Shown here in pieces: positions 1 through 10,674 of a stretch of DNA of 64,000 nt (the stretch's first letter is position 1; each line of letters starts with the position of its first letter). The position numbers and the translations under genes are program-made. The DNA is from Drosophila persimilis. Taxonomy: Eukaryota > Arthropoda > Insecta > Diptera > Drosophilidae. The stretch spans positions 12,276,001-12,340,000 of the forward strand of contig NW_020825298.1 of assembly GCF_003286085.1 (NCBI RefSeq), given 5' to 3'. Under the pieces are notes generated by a model that saw nothing but the letters and a program-made list of their open reading frames with translations, was not told the DNA's origin and did no database searches.

Positions 1-675
1 GATAGTCTGAGACCATGTTTCCTGTTTTCATAATAAACAATATTCATGAATAACCACTATAAACAAAGGAAGTGCGCATTGGGGATACTCTTTATAAACA
101 TAATTTTAGTGCTGCTGTCAGCACATTCTTTCAAGGTCTGAGAAACGCTGAGTCGCCAAGTGCTTGAGCTCTCGCAAGAGAAGGGCAATTTTTGATTCTG
201 TTGGGGCCCACGAAATGGGTTAATATTGTTTATTTTTAATTCAATTTTCATGCCGCCCTAATTGGGGGACCCCTTCCATCAAAATCACGATTAGTTCGTG
301 ATTCGTTAGCAAGCAAATTCAACAAAGCAAAAAGCAAACACACAGCACCGAGCGTCAAGCGCTCAGCAAACAAATTAGACAAATTATGAGGCTCGTTCAC
401 GTTCGGTTTGATAGTAGTGGAATTATCAATTGAAAACTGCTGATAAGCACTAACCGCACACATTTTCCTTTGTCATGCAGCGGGGCAGGTGGTGCATCCT
501 CATGACTCCGAGGCTCAAAAGAAGTGCACTCTGCTTGAAAACCTTGACCCTTTGACCGTGACCACAGCTGCAGCATGCAGTTCCGCATCTGCTTCGAATT
601 TACATTGATTTTTTTGACCCCGGACACGTGTCACACGGCACACAAACACACATTGATCATATAGTATATCCTTCA
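1..675 (-). other. Probable intron of the MGN-starting gene
   Basis: This stretch follows the GTAAGT donor at 676-681 on the minus strand. It contains only short incidental open frames with no recognisable domain. It most likely belongs to the first intron of the gene that begins at 810. Confidence 0.4.
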
Positions 676-681
676 ACTTAC

Positions 682-810
682 AACAAGTCGGTCTGATGTC
701 AGCCTCTCCAGGGCGCCGCCAGATGCATTCTTGTAAGCAGACTCCAGCATCCGCATCTCCTCGGAGGTGTACATATTGTCCGACTCCCGTTTACCGCTCG
801 CATTACCCAT
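682..810 (-). CDS. First coding exon of an unidentified minus-strand gene (partial)
   Basis: Read on the minus strand, an ATG at 810 in good context opens a 43-codon exon that ends in phase 0 at a strong GTAAGT donor (676-681). The peptide begins MGNASGKRES, which fits an N-myristoylation signal (Gly2 with Ser at position 5 and following basic residue). It continues with an acidic, probably helical segment containing YTSEEMRMLESAY. The next exon was not found between 1 and 675, so the rest of the gene presumably lies to the left of the window. About 100 bp upstream is a promoter-like module with Ohler motif 1 in the correct orientation (911-921). The start resembles small lipidated signalling proteins or TLD-domain proteins, but I do not recognise the family and assign no function. 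Confidence 0.6.
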
Positions 811-899
811 GGCGAAGGCGATTCAATTTCCAAATTAACTCGTTTAGCAGCTGCTGCTATTTATTGCGTTGGCGATCGGGCGATTTTTAGAAAACGAAA

Positions 900-1010
900 A
901 CAAACGCTAGCAGTGTGACCGCGGATTTATCGTTAAAATATACCTTCAAACCATCAGAAATATACCAAAATATACCGTCTCATGTTCAGAATATACCGTC
1001 AAAATATACC
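900..1010 (-). promoter_or_regulatory. Housekeeping-type promoter module with Ohler motif 1
   Basis: On the minus strand positions 911-921 read CGGTCACACTG, an exact match to Drosophila Ohler motif 1 (YGGTCACACTR). It is next to ATAAATCCG and a series of GGTATATTT-like blocks at about 935-1010. The same block order occurs at 9840-9887 next to RpS13 and CSN8. The orientation suits transcription of the minus-strand exon at 682-810. Another motif 1 match on the minus strand lies at 1182-1192. Confidence 0.6.
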
Positions 1011-1455
1011 AATGAAAAACATTTTTTTATTAATAAAAAAACGTAACAAAACCCTTTTTTCTTTATTTGAGATCGTTATTTTATTTTTTGCTTAGTCTTC
1101 ATAATATTAAATAGTGTTTTCTTTTATATGAGATCTTAATAATGTAATACTATCGGTGGTGTGGAAACCCTACTTGTCATGCAGTGTGACCGTATAAAAT
1201 ATAAAATAAAAAGAATATCCCACCACAAAAAAGAGAGAAATCCCACCACACTTATCGGAACTAAAATTGCAGTGCTGCAATAAATTTGAATTTTATAGTT
1301 CAAGTTATGAAAAGTAAATTGCTATAGAAATGATCTCTTTTCTTAGAAAACCCAGTTTTATGGTCAACAACAAAATTTAAGTATTTATTCTTGTGATGCG
1401 AAGAGTAGATTCCGATACATTTTATAAATGTAAAAGAATCCTTAAACAAACACAA

Positions 1456-2749
1456 TCAAACAGGTTTGATTGAGTGGCGCGGCTCGCACGAGTAGCCATG
1501 GGTATTTTCCAGAAGCTCCTTGGGATCCACATAAATTGTACCTTCCTTGCCCCTGGCAAAAGGTGTTTGTCCATTCGTTTGTAAGTAAAAGTTGCCTTGA
1601 ATCCTGCAAAGCGATAAAAATAACAAAAATCAATGTTTTTTGTACTCCCTAGCAGCTCCATTATCTTCCGAGATTCTTACGATGTGGGACAGTGATGACC
1701 CATCACCACGGGGGGACAAGTTTCCACTGTTTTGTTTTGCTTGAAATCCGACCAGCTCCTACACGGCACGGCATCGAATCTTATCGGAAAGCGATCCGAG
1801 ACGCTTTCGGCCCAGAACCACCAGCTACGCCGATGGCTAGACAGATCATTATCGCTGAGCATTTTGTAGTTCCGCTTGGGACAGCCGGGCTGTAGGCTAT
1901 TGCCGCCATTGGGCCAGAAATCCGCCGTACCCGTGCTCGTAGGGGCGCCATAAAGCCAAGCATCTGTGTGTATCACATCCACGAATTCGGCATCATTGGA
2001 AGTTAAGTGTGCCCCCAAAGGATAGTACAATGGGAAGGCAGGATCCAGGGCGGAAATTCTAAAGTAAAACGGTTGAAATTTGTAAAAGATTTTTCATAGT
2101 TATATAAGTTACACTACCTTTTTATCTTTCGAACACCTTTGGTGCGTTTATATATCTCCCGACCGATATTTCCGGCTAGCTGTCCACCCATCGAGTGGCC
2201 GACTATATGCAATTTTTCAATATCCAATCCGTGGTCAAACATCTCTAGCAGGACCTTGGCCAGTTCGGGTGCCAGTTGTTTGGCATTCACCATGGCATCG
2301 AATATATAATTGCCATCGGCCAGCTCTCCCCAATCGAGGACAATCAGATTTGTGTCCTTGCGTTCCAGATATGCTTCGGCTATGACATGTATGCTCTCCA
2401 CATCCGGATCTTCCAGATAGCCGTGCAAATAGAGTACGGTGTTCCTGCTCAAGTCCAAGTTCTCGTCCTCCAATAGACTCTTATGGTCTTTCAGATCATA
2501 GATATCGCTATCTGCCACCGTGGGTCTGTGGAATACAGACAGATAAAGCTATGCATGACATATTTATCGTATCCGTTACGTACCCGTAATAGAGTATAAA
2601 CTTTGCCGTTGTCAGATCTGCCTTCGCGTTCTTGAGGCCACAGAGCAGCCCTGAAAACCAATTAATCGAAAGTTAAGCAAAGGAATTTTCCATTTTCCAA
2701 GACTCTCAGCAGAGCACTTACTGGATTTATTTTTAATGGCCTTGTGCAT
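1456..2749 (-). CDS. Pancreatic-lipase-family lipase/phospholipase A1-like protein
   Basis: Five exons on the minus strand join in frame (2725-2749, 2584-2650, 2118-2525, 1681-2058, 1456-1603), giving 341 aa. The frame is set by the short first exon starting MHKAIKNKS; the longer overlapping frame further upstream does not splice in phase. The alpha/beta-hydrolase core shows the nucleophile elbow GHSMGGQ (serine near residue 141). The acidic residue lies in SALDPAFP and a histidine in SSHRRS, the three positions of the lipase triad. The C-terminus (GNFYLQTNG) is typical of the insect lipase family. There is no obvious N-terminal signal peptide, unlike secreted yolk-protein-like lipases, so it may act inside the cell. 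It could correspond to fly CG17292, but that is from memory. Substrate is unknown. Confidence 0.88.
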
Positions 2750-5700
2750 TGTGGTGTGGTGTGTCCATAAAATGATTGATTACGAAAGTACGTGTCCAAG
2801 TGGGTTATCCGGATATCCTCCGCTTCCAGGCAGTGATTAACCAAGACTGAAGTGGCGGCCACTCGAAATGTTGCCAAAGCTCTGCCGTGGCGTGGCCGAA
2901 ACTAAACCGCATTCGAATTGATAACTCTAATTAAATTTGAATCGTTTGGATAAGATAAAACGGCGGCTAATACAGTTATACGACACACTGCCATTGTGAT
3001 TCATTCCTTTGCCGAAACGAAACACACACCAGTGGAAGCAAAGTCCTGTCCTGTCCTGTCTGATAACTTTGCCTGTTCATGCATCATTCATGTGGACATT
3101 ACCTATTTATATACCCCTGGCAGAGGGTATTAACTATAGAGTACTCATAAAAAAAATACATTGCCCACAATTGAATGACCAGATCTAAATCCCATAATTT
3201 TGCTGTAAACGATATTCAAAAGTATCTCAGATCTTAGCGCAAAAAATACTTTTAAAAAAATATAATATATTTTACCGACCTGGAACACAAAAAATGAGAA
3301 GATATAATGGCAGAAAAATCAGAGCTAATCTTGCACACACCTTCCGAGTGGAATAAGAGCACGACTCCATCGGATTCAATCATCCATATTATTTCATAAG
3401 AATTGTCTTAGCCAATCTTCAAATCTAATTAAATCAAGCCTTTCCTTTTCGATCTATCTCTTTCTAACGTACGCTTAAATTGCAGCTCTTTGAAGCGCAA
3501 TACTGCTTTTGCATTCATTACAATTTGAATCGAGTAAACCGAATGCAAGAGATCGAAGTGCAACTTTGCACATGCGCCGTTTGAAATCGATCTCACAAGC
3601 GCCAAAGAAGACACGCTATGCTCGATCGTAATTCAGGGCTTGCTAACCCATTAATTTCCACATAATGTTGGGTTCACTGTCGGCCTAATGGCTTGGATTA
3701 CCTTAACCCCGAGGAGGCAGGCGCAATGTGTATGAACAAACAATAATGCTTAAATATGCACACTCTTGGAAATTACAGCAATTCCACAACACACATTTCT
3801 ACATAGTTTTATACAAATTTGTGTGTGTAGTTGTGTGACGAAATCAAAGCGCGGCACGGCCCTCCAGCGCTCGAGCCATTGTAATTTGAGTACCGGTCTT
3901 TTATTTTCGTTTTGTTGTAAATGCGGCTTTATAAATAAAGAGCCACTTCAATTTAGATTCACGCTTATCGGGGGGAAATTAGCCCATTGATAGTACTGAT
4001 ACGTATGGTAAGGGGAGGGGCAGCGTAGGGGGACAGAGCGGAGCGCCAAGCTCGTTCCATGAAACACGCCACTTTAGGCACAGGCCACAAAAGTGTAATA
4101 TTAAAAGTACAGCAGTATAGCAGATTTTTGACATATTCGCGTAATTAATGTACGACGAGGCGGCGGACTACGGACACTTGTTGCGCCGTCGGTAGATGGT
4201 TGGGGGATCGGTTGAGTGCACGAAAAGCGGACGCGGAGATTGCGACAGTAGTAGGAAATTGATTATAATGACCAGCTGGTGGAGGTGTCTATGTATTTAC
4301 TATATATGTAGGCAGTGGATTGGTTCCACCCGATTAGCAAAACCAATTTGCGTGTGTTTTCTGCCTATTTGACTTTCCGTTCCGGGTAATATTCCAAGTC
4401 TCAACGATTAGATTATCGATGCGAATGACACTTACGAAGGCACTCTGCGTGGTAAATTGCCAGTAAATATTTACAGACGCTATTCGTCTCTTCTCTTCGA
4501 ATGGACGACTTTTGGACCGCGACGATGGCGAGAGCAGAGGGAGCGACCGAAACAGAAAAAGCGTCGAACCACGCCGTCGCAAAAGTTCGACTGATCTCTC
4601 GCCAAAACAAAACCTGAAAACAGACAAAAACTATCGCACAGGTACGACTATGATATCACTTTCAAAACTATCGATATCGGACGGGCGCTAATTGTTTTTG
4701 AATGGTTTCTTACGAGTGTGTGGTAGGATTCAATTAAAAGCTTTTAAAGCAGATACAAAGCATAGCTGCAGAGTTTTCTATCTAGTATACAACTTTTTAA
4801 GATCTGTCCATGCGGACTCTAAACGTCTTGAATTTTCATACTGTTTTACTACAATTTGTGTGTTTATTTTATTTTTTATTTTGCATTCAGATGCGCTCAA
4901 ATGTTTCAACTCTACAATGCGTTTTAATAATGATCTTTATGCTTATGTGGTAAGGTTGTTTATCATATAATATAAGTATGTAATTAATTTTGTTTTCTGT
5001 GTTGCGATTTTTGTGGCTCTTCCTCCCATGCTGGCATTGACGGCTCCTCTCCGCTCTGCGATTATCCGACGATTCCTCCTCCTCCTCCATGAACTGCAAA
5101 ACTCAAACTCAATTCGATTCGATTCGAACTTCTCTCCTCCATCGCCAGCCAGCATCTGCTGCAGGCGTTAAACACCTCCTCGCGGGGGATGGGGATCCAC
5201 TACAAGTTTCCATTTTTAAGTGTGGTTGCTACATATAATATGTGTGTGTTTGTTGCCGGCGTTAAATACATACAGTTTAAAAATAGAATAAAAAAGATGC
5301 AAGAAGATTGATTACGCTGTAACCAAACGAAAATCAAAACAAAAGTACACAAAACAACACGACAGCCACGTGGATGAAATACCGGGAAAGAGACAAGAAA
5401 AACGCATATATGGTTCAACATTAGTGTTAAATTCATGAATTTTTGAAATTAAATTTTAATTTAGCAAACAATTTTACTCGTGTAATCTTGGGAAAAAACA
5501 CGATGGTAGGGATGTTAAGAACGGCATCACTGGCATTGGCATTGGTAGACACATTTCTTGATTGTTTGGCTACTCATCCTCTAACATTCCAATTCAATTC
5601 TCGACTCGCGATCCTGGTTGATCAATGCTCCATCATCTCCTCCTCCTAAAATGCCACCATCGGTAGGGCCCGTCGTCAATGTCGCCGGGGCTTCCACAAT

Positions 5701-6024
5701 AAGCTTCGAGTCCATGGCCGCTTCAATTTTAGCACCCATGCACGGCGGCACCGCCGTTCTAAACACATTCAATTCCATTTCTAATGACAATGGATAGCAG
5801 TTTTAGATAAAGCTTCAGACGGACAATGTTTTTCTTGATAGATGTACGAGTTTTGGATATTCGCCGGGAATTGAACGCCAGAGACCAATTTTTATATTGT
5901 TTTTTTTTTAAAACGCTCGAAACTTAGTCTCCAAATCGCTTGATATGATCTTGACTTGCATAGTTTTGGTTCATCTGATGGATAGTAGGCATAATTAGGA
6001 GGGAGGTTCTCATAAGGCAGCAGT
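2750..6024. other. Gene-free interval between lipase and Pp2A-29B
   Basis: No domain-bearing open frame was found. The interval holds the candidate noncoding exon at 4436-4592 and a CTATCGATATCG element near 4668. At 3109-3128 there is a short palindrome, ATACCC-n8-GGGTAT, which resembles the dispersed 'CCCTTGCAGAGGGTA' repeats common in Drosophila. Positions 5581-5790 contain an open frame discussed as a possible alternative Pp2A terminal exon. Confidence 0.5.
4436..4592 (-). promoter_or_regulatory. Candidate Inr and noncoding first exon on the minus strand
   Basis: The minus strand reads TCAGTC at 4594-4589, a consensus initiator with A+1 at 4592. It is followed by about 157 nt and a GTAAGT donor at 4435-4430. 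No DPE is present at +28. An upstream noncoding exon of the lipase gene (first coding exon at 2749) is the simplest reading, but nothing in the sequence proves the connection. Confidence 0.3.
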
Positions 6025-8407
6025 TCAATCCTCAACGCTGTACACCCATTCTCTCACTACAGGACTCTCGGGGTGGGGCTTACCTGCTGCTATTCCGGCT
6101 ATAGCCTGCGCAGCAAAATGCTTAACATCGACATCGGAATCCACATTTAGTTTGTCGAGTGTGGGCTTGACTTGGGCATCGATGACGCTGGCCTCCAGGA
6201 AGGGGGAAATCTTCTGCAATGTCTTGGCCACATTGAAGCGTACATTGGCCACCGGATCGGCGGCAAGCAACAGGACCGTGGGCAGCAACAGTTTGGTGGT
6301 GATATCCGTGCCGCAAACCTCAGCCAAAACATTCAGGCAGAACAAACAGGTCATTCCTTAAAGGAAAAATATTTAAGATATCTGTAGATTCCCACGGCTT
6401 CCCCCACACTCACTGTGCAAATAGTTCTTGTTGCGTGACATGACCAGGATCATGGGGATGATGGCCTGTTCGGCCCAGGGGGCACCGAACTGCTCCACAA
6501 GCTTCTTCATGTTGAGAGTGGCCGCCTCGCGAATGGCATAGACATGGTCGTTCAACCAGCCCATGCAGAGGCCGCGCAGCTTCTGATCGAAGAACTCCTG
6601 CCCCAATTGACCGGCCAGGGCGGGCATGTACTCAATGATAGCCAACCGAACGCGCCACTTGGAATCCTCGGCCAGCTCGACAATGGCGGGCAGAAGGGAC
6701 TGCGATAGCTGCTGAATGCCGATGACATCGTTGACGCAGTCCAGGTTCGAGATGATATTGAGACGCACTTCGGGGCACTCGTCCTTGAGCTGGATTAGGA
6801 AAAGGGGCAGCAGCTGTTCGACGGTCTGATAGGCGCCCAGCATTGGACTCAAACCCATAATGACCGAGGCCAGAGCCGACTTGACATGTGGATTCGGATC
6901 GGAGACCAAATCGCGGACATACGGTAAGATGGAGCTCAAGATGATTTGAACCTGATTGGCCTTGTCCAGATTGGCGCAAAAGTCCTTGACTTTGGTGGCC
7001 ACGGCAGCGCGCACCTCGGCCTCGGCATCCTTAAGCAAGTACTGGAATGCCGAGACCAAATCCACGCGAGTGATTTCCGGTCCCACAGCCTTTTGCAAAT
7101 CAACAAACTTCTCGGCCACCATATAGCGGACGCGCCACGACGAATCGTTGGAACACTGACGCAGTGTGGGAAGAACCAGCTATACAAATGCATTGGAGTT
7201 AATTCAGAAACCATTTCCAACTGTTGCCACTAATTCGACTTACGTGCTCGACATCATCCTGGGGCAGCAGCTGGGCAATACTAACGCAAGCCTCCACAGC
7301 CAGCAGACGAACAGAGTCCTGAAGGAGGGATGAGATGATAATGATCAATTTCTTCTACTATCTATAAATGTGTTGCAGACGCACCTGATCGTCCTGTGCC
7401 AATTGGACAAAGTTTGGTATCAAGTCAGACTTAAGATATTCCGTCTCCACGACTTTGGCAAATTCGCCCAGCTTGTTGGCCGCTGCACGCCGTACCATTG
7501 GGGTCTCATCCTGGCAGAGCTTACGGAAATTGGCACGCAGCTCCGCCTTGACAGGCTGTGTGACGCGTGGATAGCAGACCGAGAAGAGGCCGCAGGCGGA
7601 GGTGCGGGAGGTGAACCAGTCACCAGAGACGAGACGCTGCAGCGTTGGCACCACATGAATCTCCAGATCCTGGGCACTGTGCTCGGCCGCCACCGTGCGC
7701 AGAGATTCAACAGCCTTGTCTCGCACCACAGTCTCCTCGACAGTCGCCAAACTCTCGAGGGGTGGTATTAAATACATGGCAAATTCGGGACCGCCAACAA
7801 GGCCTATCAGCAGAAGTATTAATAGAACACAAATTGTTGGGTAAATTTGCCATTTGCTTACTTGTAAAGTTTCCCAGTTGGTCGGCCAGTGCCAAAAGAA
7901 CCTCATCCTCATCGTATATGGTCTCGGTTAGGAACGGTATCAACTCGGAACGTGTGCGCTCTTCGCCCAAGGCCAAAGCAATGGTCGACAGCTTCTTTAT
8001 GGAGTTGAGGCGCAGCTGCGAAAATCACGGGTTGGGTTGGGGGTGAAATAGGGGAATTTCATTTAGTTGCTCATTAAAAAAGTACACAAAAATACTCGGT
8101 GAAAATGCGAGCGACACGCACACATACACATGCAAGGGCACAAGGCACGGCATACACCCACACACATTTCTATGCATACAAATGACGCATTTTTTTGCAC
8201 AAACACACACACACACGGTGAGCAGGACACAGCCATGCCTCTCCCTGTGGCTTTTTATTGGAACGCTAACTTAAGTTTGTGGATTTTCGAGACATGCAAT
8301 AGTTTTTGCACACTGTTACTAACCTGCACATCCTCGTTTTTTAACTCGTCAATTAAAACCGCAATGGGATAAAGAGAATCGTCGACTGATTTGTCGCTTG
8401 CTGCCAT
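6025..8407 (-). CDS. Pp2A-29B: Protein phosphatase 2A 65-kDa scaffold (A/PR65) subunit
   Basis: Six exons join in frame (8324-8407, 7862-8015, 7385-7803, 7244-7318, 6414-7179, 6025-6356), encoding 609 aa as read to the first stop. The protein is an all-HEAT-repeat solenoid with signature PR65 stretches such as [19 protein letters not shown] and [17 protein letters not shown]. It scaffolds the PP2A catalytic C subunit and a regulatory B subunit in cytoplasm and nucleus. Family members are usually about 590 residues. Residue 590 coincides with a GCAGCAG|GTAAGC splice donor near 6085, so the normal transcript probably splices there to a short last exon, and the final 19 residues here may be intron read-through. 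The gene sits head-to-tail behind CSN8. A motif 1-like element (8621-8631) lies upstream. Confidence 0.96.
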
Positions 8408-8946
8408 TTTTTCTTCTCACACACACGCACTGAAAATCGGTTTTTCTATTCTGCAAGTAACCAACTTGATTTAGCTGCCTTGCCGCTAACAAAGTGCAAT
8501 GTATTGGGTAATAAGTTAATTCCGCTAGCTTGTTGAGTTTGTATTCTCAATTTTCCACATATGTTACAAAATATTCTTCGATTAGAAAATGCGACGACGT
8601 TTGCTGCAAATTTTTTCTATAAGTGTGGCCGTCAGAAATATACGGTCTGACCCTCAGAAATATACCGTCCATTTTAAAAATATACCGCAAATATACTGAT
8701 GAATTCAAATACTGATGAATATACGTATTCCCCGTTTTTTGATGTTCCGTCGAATATAACTAGCTAGATAGATCTTTCAGCACTGCCCACATAATTTTAT
8801 CTGATTAATGAATACATTTTCTACTTGACTGGCTTATTTTAAATACTTGCTTTTATTGGAAATTGTCTAAAAAAAGGTTTTAGCGAAAAAGGTCACACAA
8901 ATAAAACGTAACAAAAAATATATTTAGCAGTGAATTTATTCAAGCT
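8408..8946 (-). promoter_or_regulatory. Pp2A-29B upstream region
   Basis: Upstream of the Pp2A start codon, the minus strand carries CGGCCACACTT (8631-8621), one mismatch from Ohler motif 1. Several GGTATATTT-like blocks lie at 8635-8700. This is the same vocabulary as the promoters at 900-1010 and 9770-9890. The rest, up to the 3' end of CSN8, shows no gene. Confidence 0.5.
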
Positions 8947-9667
8947 TTAATTCTCTAAGAATGTTACAAACTCGGTTAATTTGAGCAACTGATCATCGTT
9001 CCTGCCAGTGGGCGGAGTTTCTTTGGCTTTGGGCAGCCAGATAACCTCATCGCCATCCTGTTCCCGAGTCCAATCTAAGGCCGCGACGGCATTTTTCAGC
9101 TCATCCTCAGTCATTTGAGCCATTTGTAGCAGATTGTTCTGGTAGATGGAAACATAGGCGCTGCCCGTGAGGGTGAAGAGCTCCTCCCTCTGTTTCACTG
9201 TACAAATATGCTGTTAAATTAACGCTTTTAACTCTCTTGCTTTCACTCCTTACCCAAGAGATCTTCCATTGTTGGCTTGACACACTCGGACCAATCGTAT
9301 CTGATCTTTTGAAAGAATTCGGCAAAGTTGTTGTTCTGCAAGGCAAGATTTAGCTGATTTAAATGTAGCAATTCTTTGTCCTCCTTCAGTTTATCTGGTA
9401 TACGCATCCACAATAATTTGGCATTGGCTCTAAAAAGAGATTGAATGTTGTTTATATTCGGCGTTAAACACTCATTTCACATACAGTTTGTTTTGGTAGA
9501 GATAAATTGCCATTAATTGCTGATAGACTTCTGCTCCCAGCTCGACTTGCTGTGGAAATGAATATATAGATAAAGTTACTAGTTTAATCATGTAATCTTT
9601 TGCAACTTACCTCCAATTCCTCATTTTCTAGCCGGTCTAGCAAATCGTTGTATTTGTTTGACTGCAT
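8947..9667 (-). CDS. CSN8: COP9 signalosome subunit 8
   Basis: Four exons join in frame (9611-9667, 9485-9549, 9254-9429, 8947-9197), giving 182 aa, the usual size of insect CSN8. The small helical repeat/PCI-type protein begins MQSNKYNDLLDRLENEELE. It ends with the family-typical C-terminal helix QLLKLTEFVTFLEN preceded by an ALDW segment. CSN8 is a structural subunit of the COP9 signalosome, which removes Nedd8 from cullins and so controls SCF-type ubiquitin ligases. Its start codon is 257 bp from that of RpS13 on the opposite strand, so the two probably share a bidirectional promoter. Confidence 0.9.
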
Positions 9668-9769
9668 TTTTATTATTTTCCTCGGATAAGTTATCGGAAA
9701 TACTAGCCAGAGCAACTCTGCAAAGCTGTCAAAGTGCCTAAAGTCTCCACTTTCCAGGGTGACCGTTTT

Positions 9770-9900
9770 CGATCAAAAAATTTAATCGACGGTATATTCT
9801 CGGTATATTTTTTAATGAGACTGTATATTTTGGTATATTTCTAAAGGTCGGACGGTATATTTTATCGATAAATCCGCGGTCACACTGACTGTCCCTTTCT
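9770..9900 (+). promoter_or_regulatory. Bidirectional CSN8/RpS13 promoter with DRE, motif 1 and TOP start
   Basis: The element order is GGTATATTT-like blocks (9785-9860), a perfect DRE TATCGATA (9863-9870), exact Ohler motif 1 CGGTCACACTG (9877-9887), then a pyrimidine run CCCTTTCTTTTC from about 9893. The last is the expected terminal oligopyrimidine start of a ribosomal-protein mRNA. The 9840-9887 block is close to a reverse-complement copy of 911-950. Confidence 0.75.
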
Positions 9901-9924
9901 TTTCGGAAAAAAAACTCTATCAAG

Positions 9925-10674
9925 ATGGGTCGTATGCACGCTCCTGGGTAAAATTTATAGTTTAAAATGCAGCTGTGTGAACAAATAGATTTGCAAAATG
10001 TGCCTGCCCACGGGGGGAATCCATTGATTATGTTAACTTTACAGTGCGGGCCCTGCTCTTAGCCTAAAATTGTTCACGAAGGCAAGCACATGGTGCAGAC
10101 GTATTCACACACACACACACTGACAGCAGCCGCCTGAACTGAACATGAACTAACAAAATTATTTTCTTCGCAGCAAGGGTATTTCCCAATCAGCTCTGCC
10201 CTACAGACGCACAGTGCCATCTTGGCTGAAGCTGAATGCTGAGGATGTCAAGGATCAGATCAAGAAGCTCGGCAAGAAGGGTTTGACCCCATCGAAAATC
10301 GGTAATATGATTGTGTGTGTGTGTTTGTTGTTTGAGGTTATGTTAACGCCACTTTTGTATTGCTTCCAGGTATCATCTTGCGTGACTCCCATGGAGTTGC
10401 CCAGGTGCGATTCGTCAATGGAAACAAGATCCTGCGTATCATGAAGTCGGTGGGTCTGAAGCCCGACATTCCTGAGGATCTGTACCACATGATCAAGAAG
10501 GCCGTTGCCATCCGCAAGCATTTGGAGCGCAACCGTAAGGACAAGGACGGCAAGTTCCGTCTGATTCTGGTCGAGTCCAGAATCCACCGCTTGGCCCGCT
10601 ACTACAAGACAAAGAGCGTTCTGCCACCTAACTGGAAATACGAATCGAGCACCGCCTCTGCCCTGGTTGCCTAA
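9925..10674 (+). CDS. RpS13: Ribosomal protein S13 (uS15)
   Basis: Three exons (9925-9947, 10174-10301, 10370-10674) give 151 aa, exactly the eukaryotic RPS13 length. The N-terminus MGRMHAPG is followed by [12 protein letters not shown] and TVPSWLK, and the C-terminus [16 protein letters not shown] is typical. It is a component of the 40S subunit. The first exon carries only eight codons, as is common for fly ribosomal-protein genes, and a pyrimidine-rich TOP-like start lies about 30 bp upstream. Polyadenylation signals (AATAAA-like) occur near 10750-10770. Mammalian RPS13 introns host U14 snoRNA, but I could not identify a convincing box C/D or H/ACA RNA in either intron here. Confidence 0.98.

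Noticed and set aside
2662..2877. Longer first exon for the lipase gene
   Set aside because: Its frame does not match the phase of the next exon; the ATG at 2749 in another frame does.
3105..3400. Possible transposable-element relic with ATACCC...GGGTAT palindrome
   Set aside because: Resembles a repeat common in Drosophila, but only about 20 bp are convincing and no ends or duplications could be set.
9948..10173. snoRNA in the first RpS13 intron
   Set aside because: Mammalian RPS13 hosts U14, but no paired C (RUGAUGA) and D (CUGA) boxes with terminal stem, nor a clear H/ACA pair, were seen.
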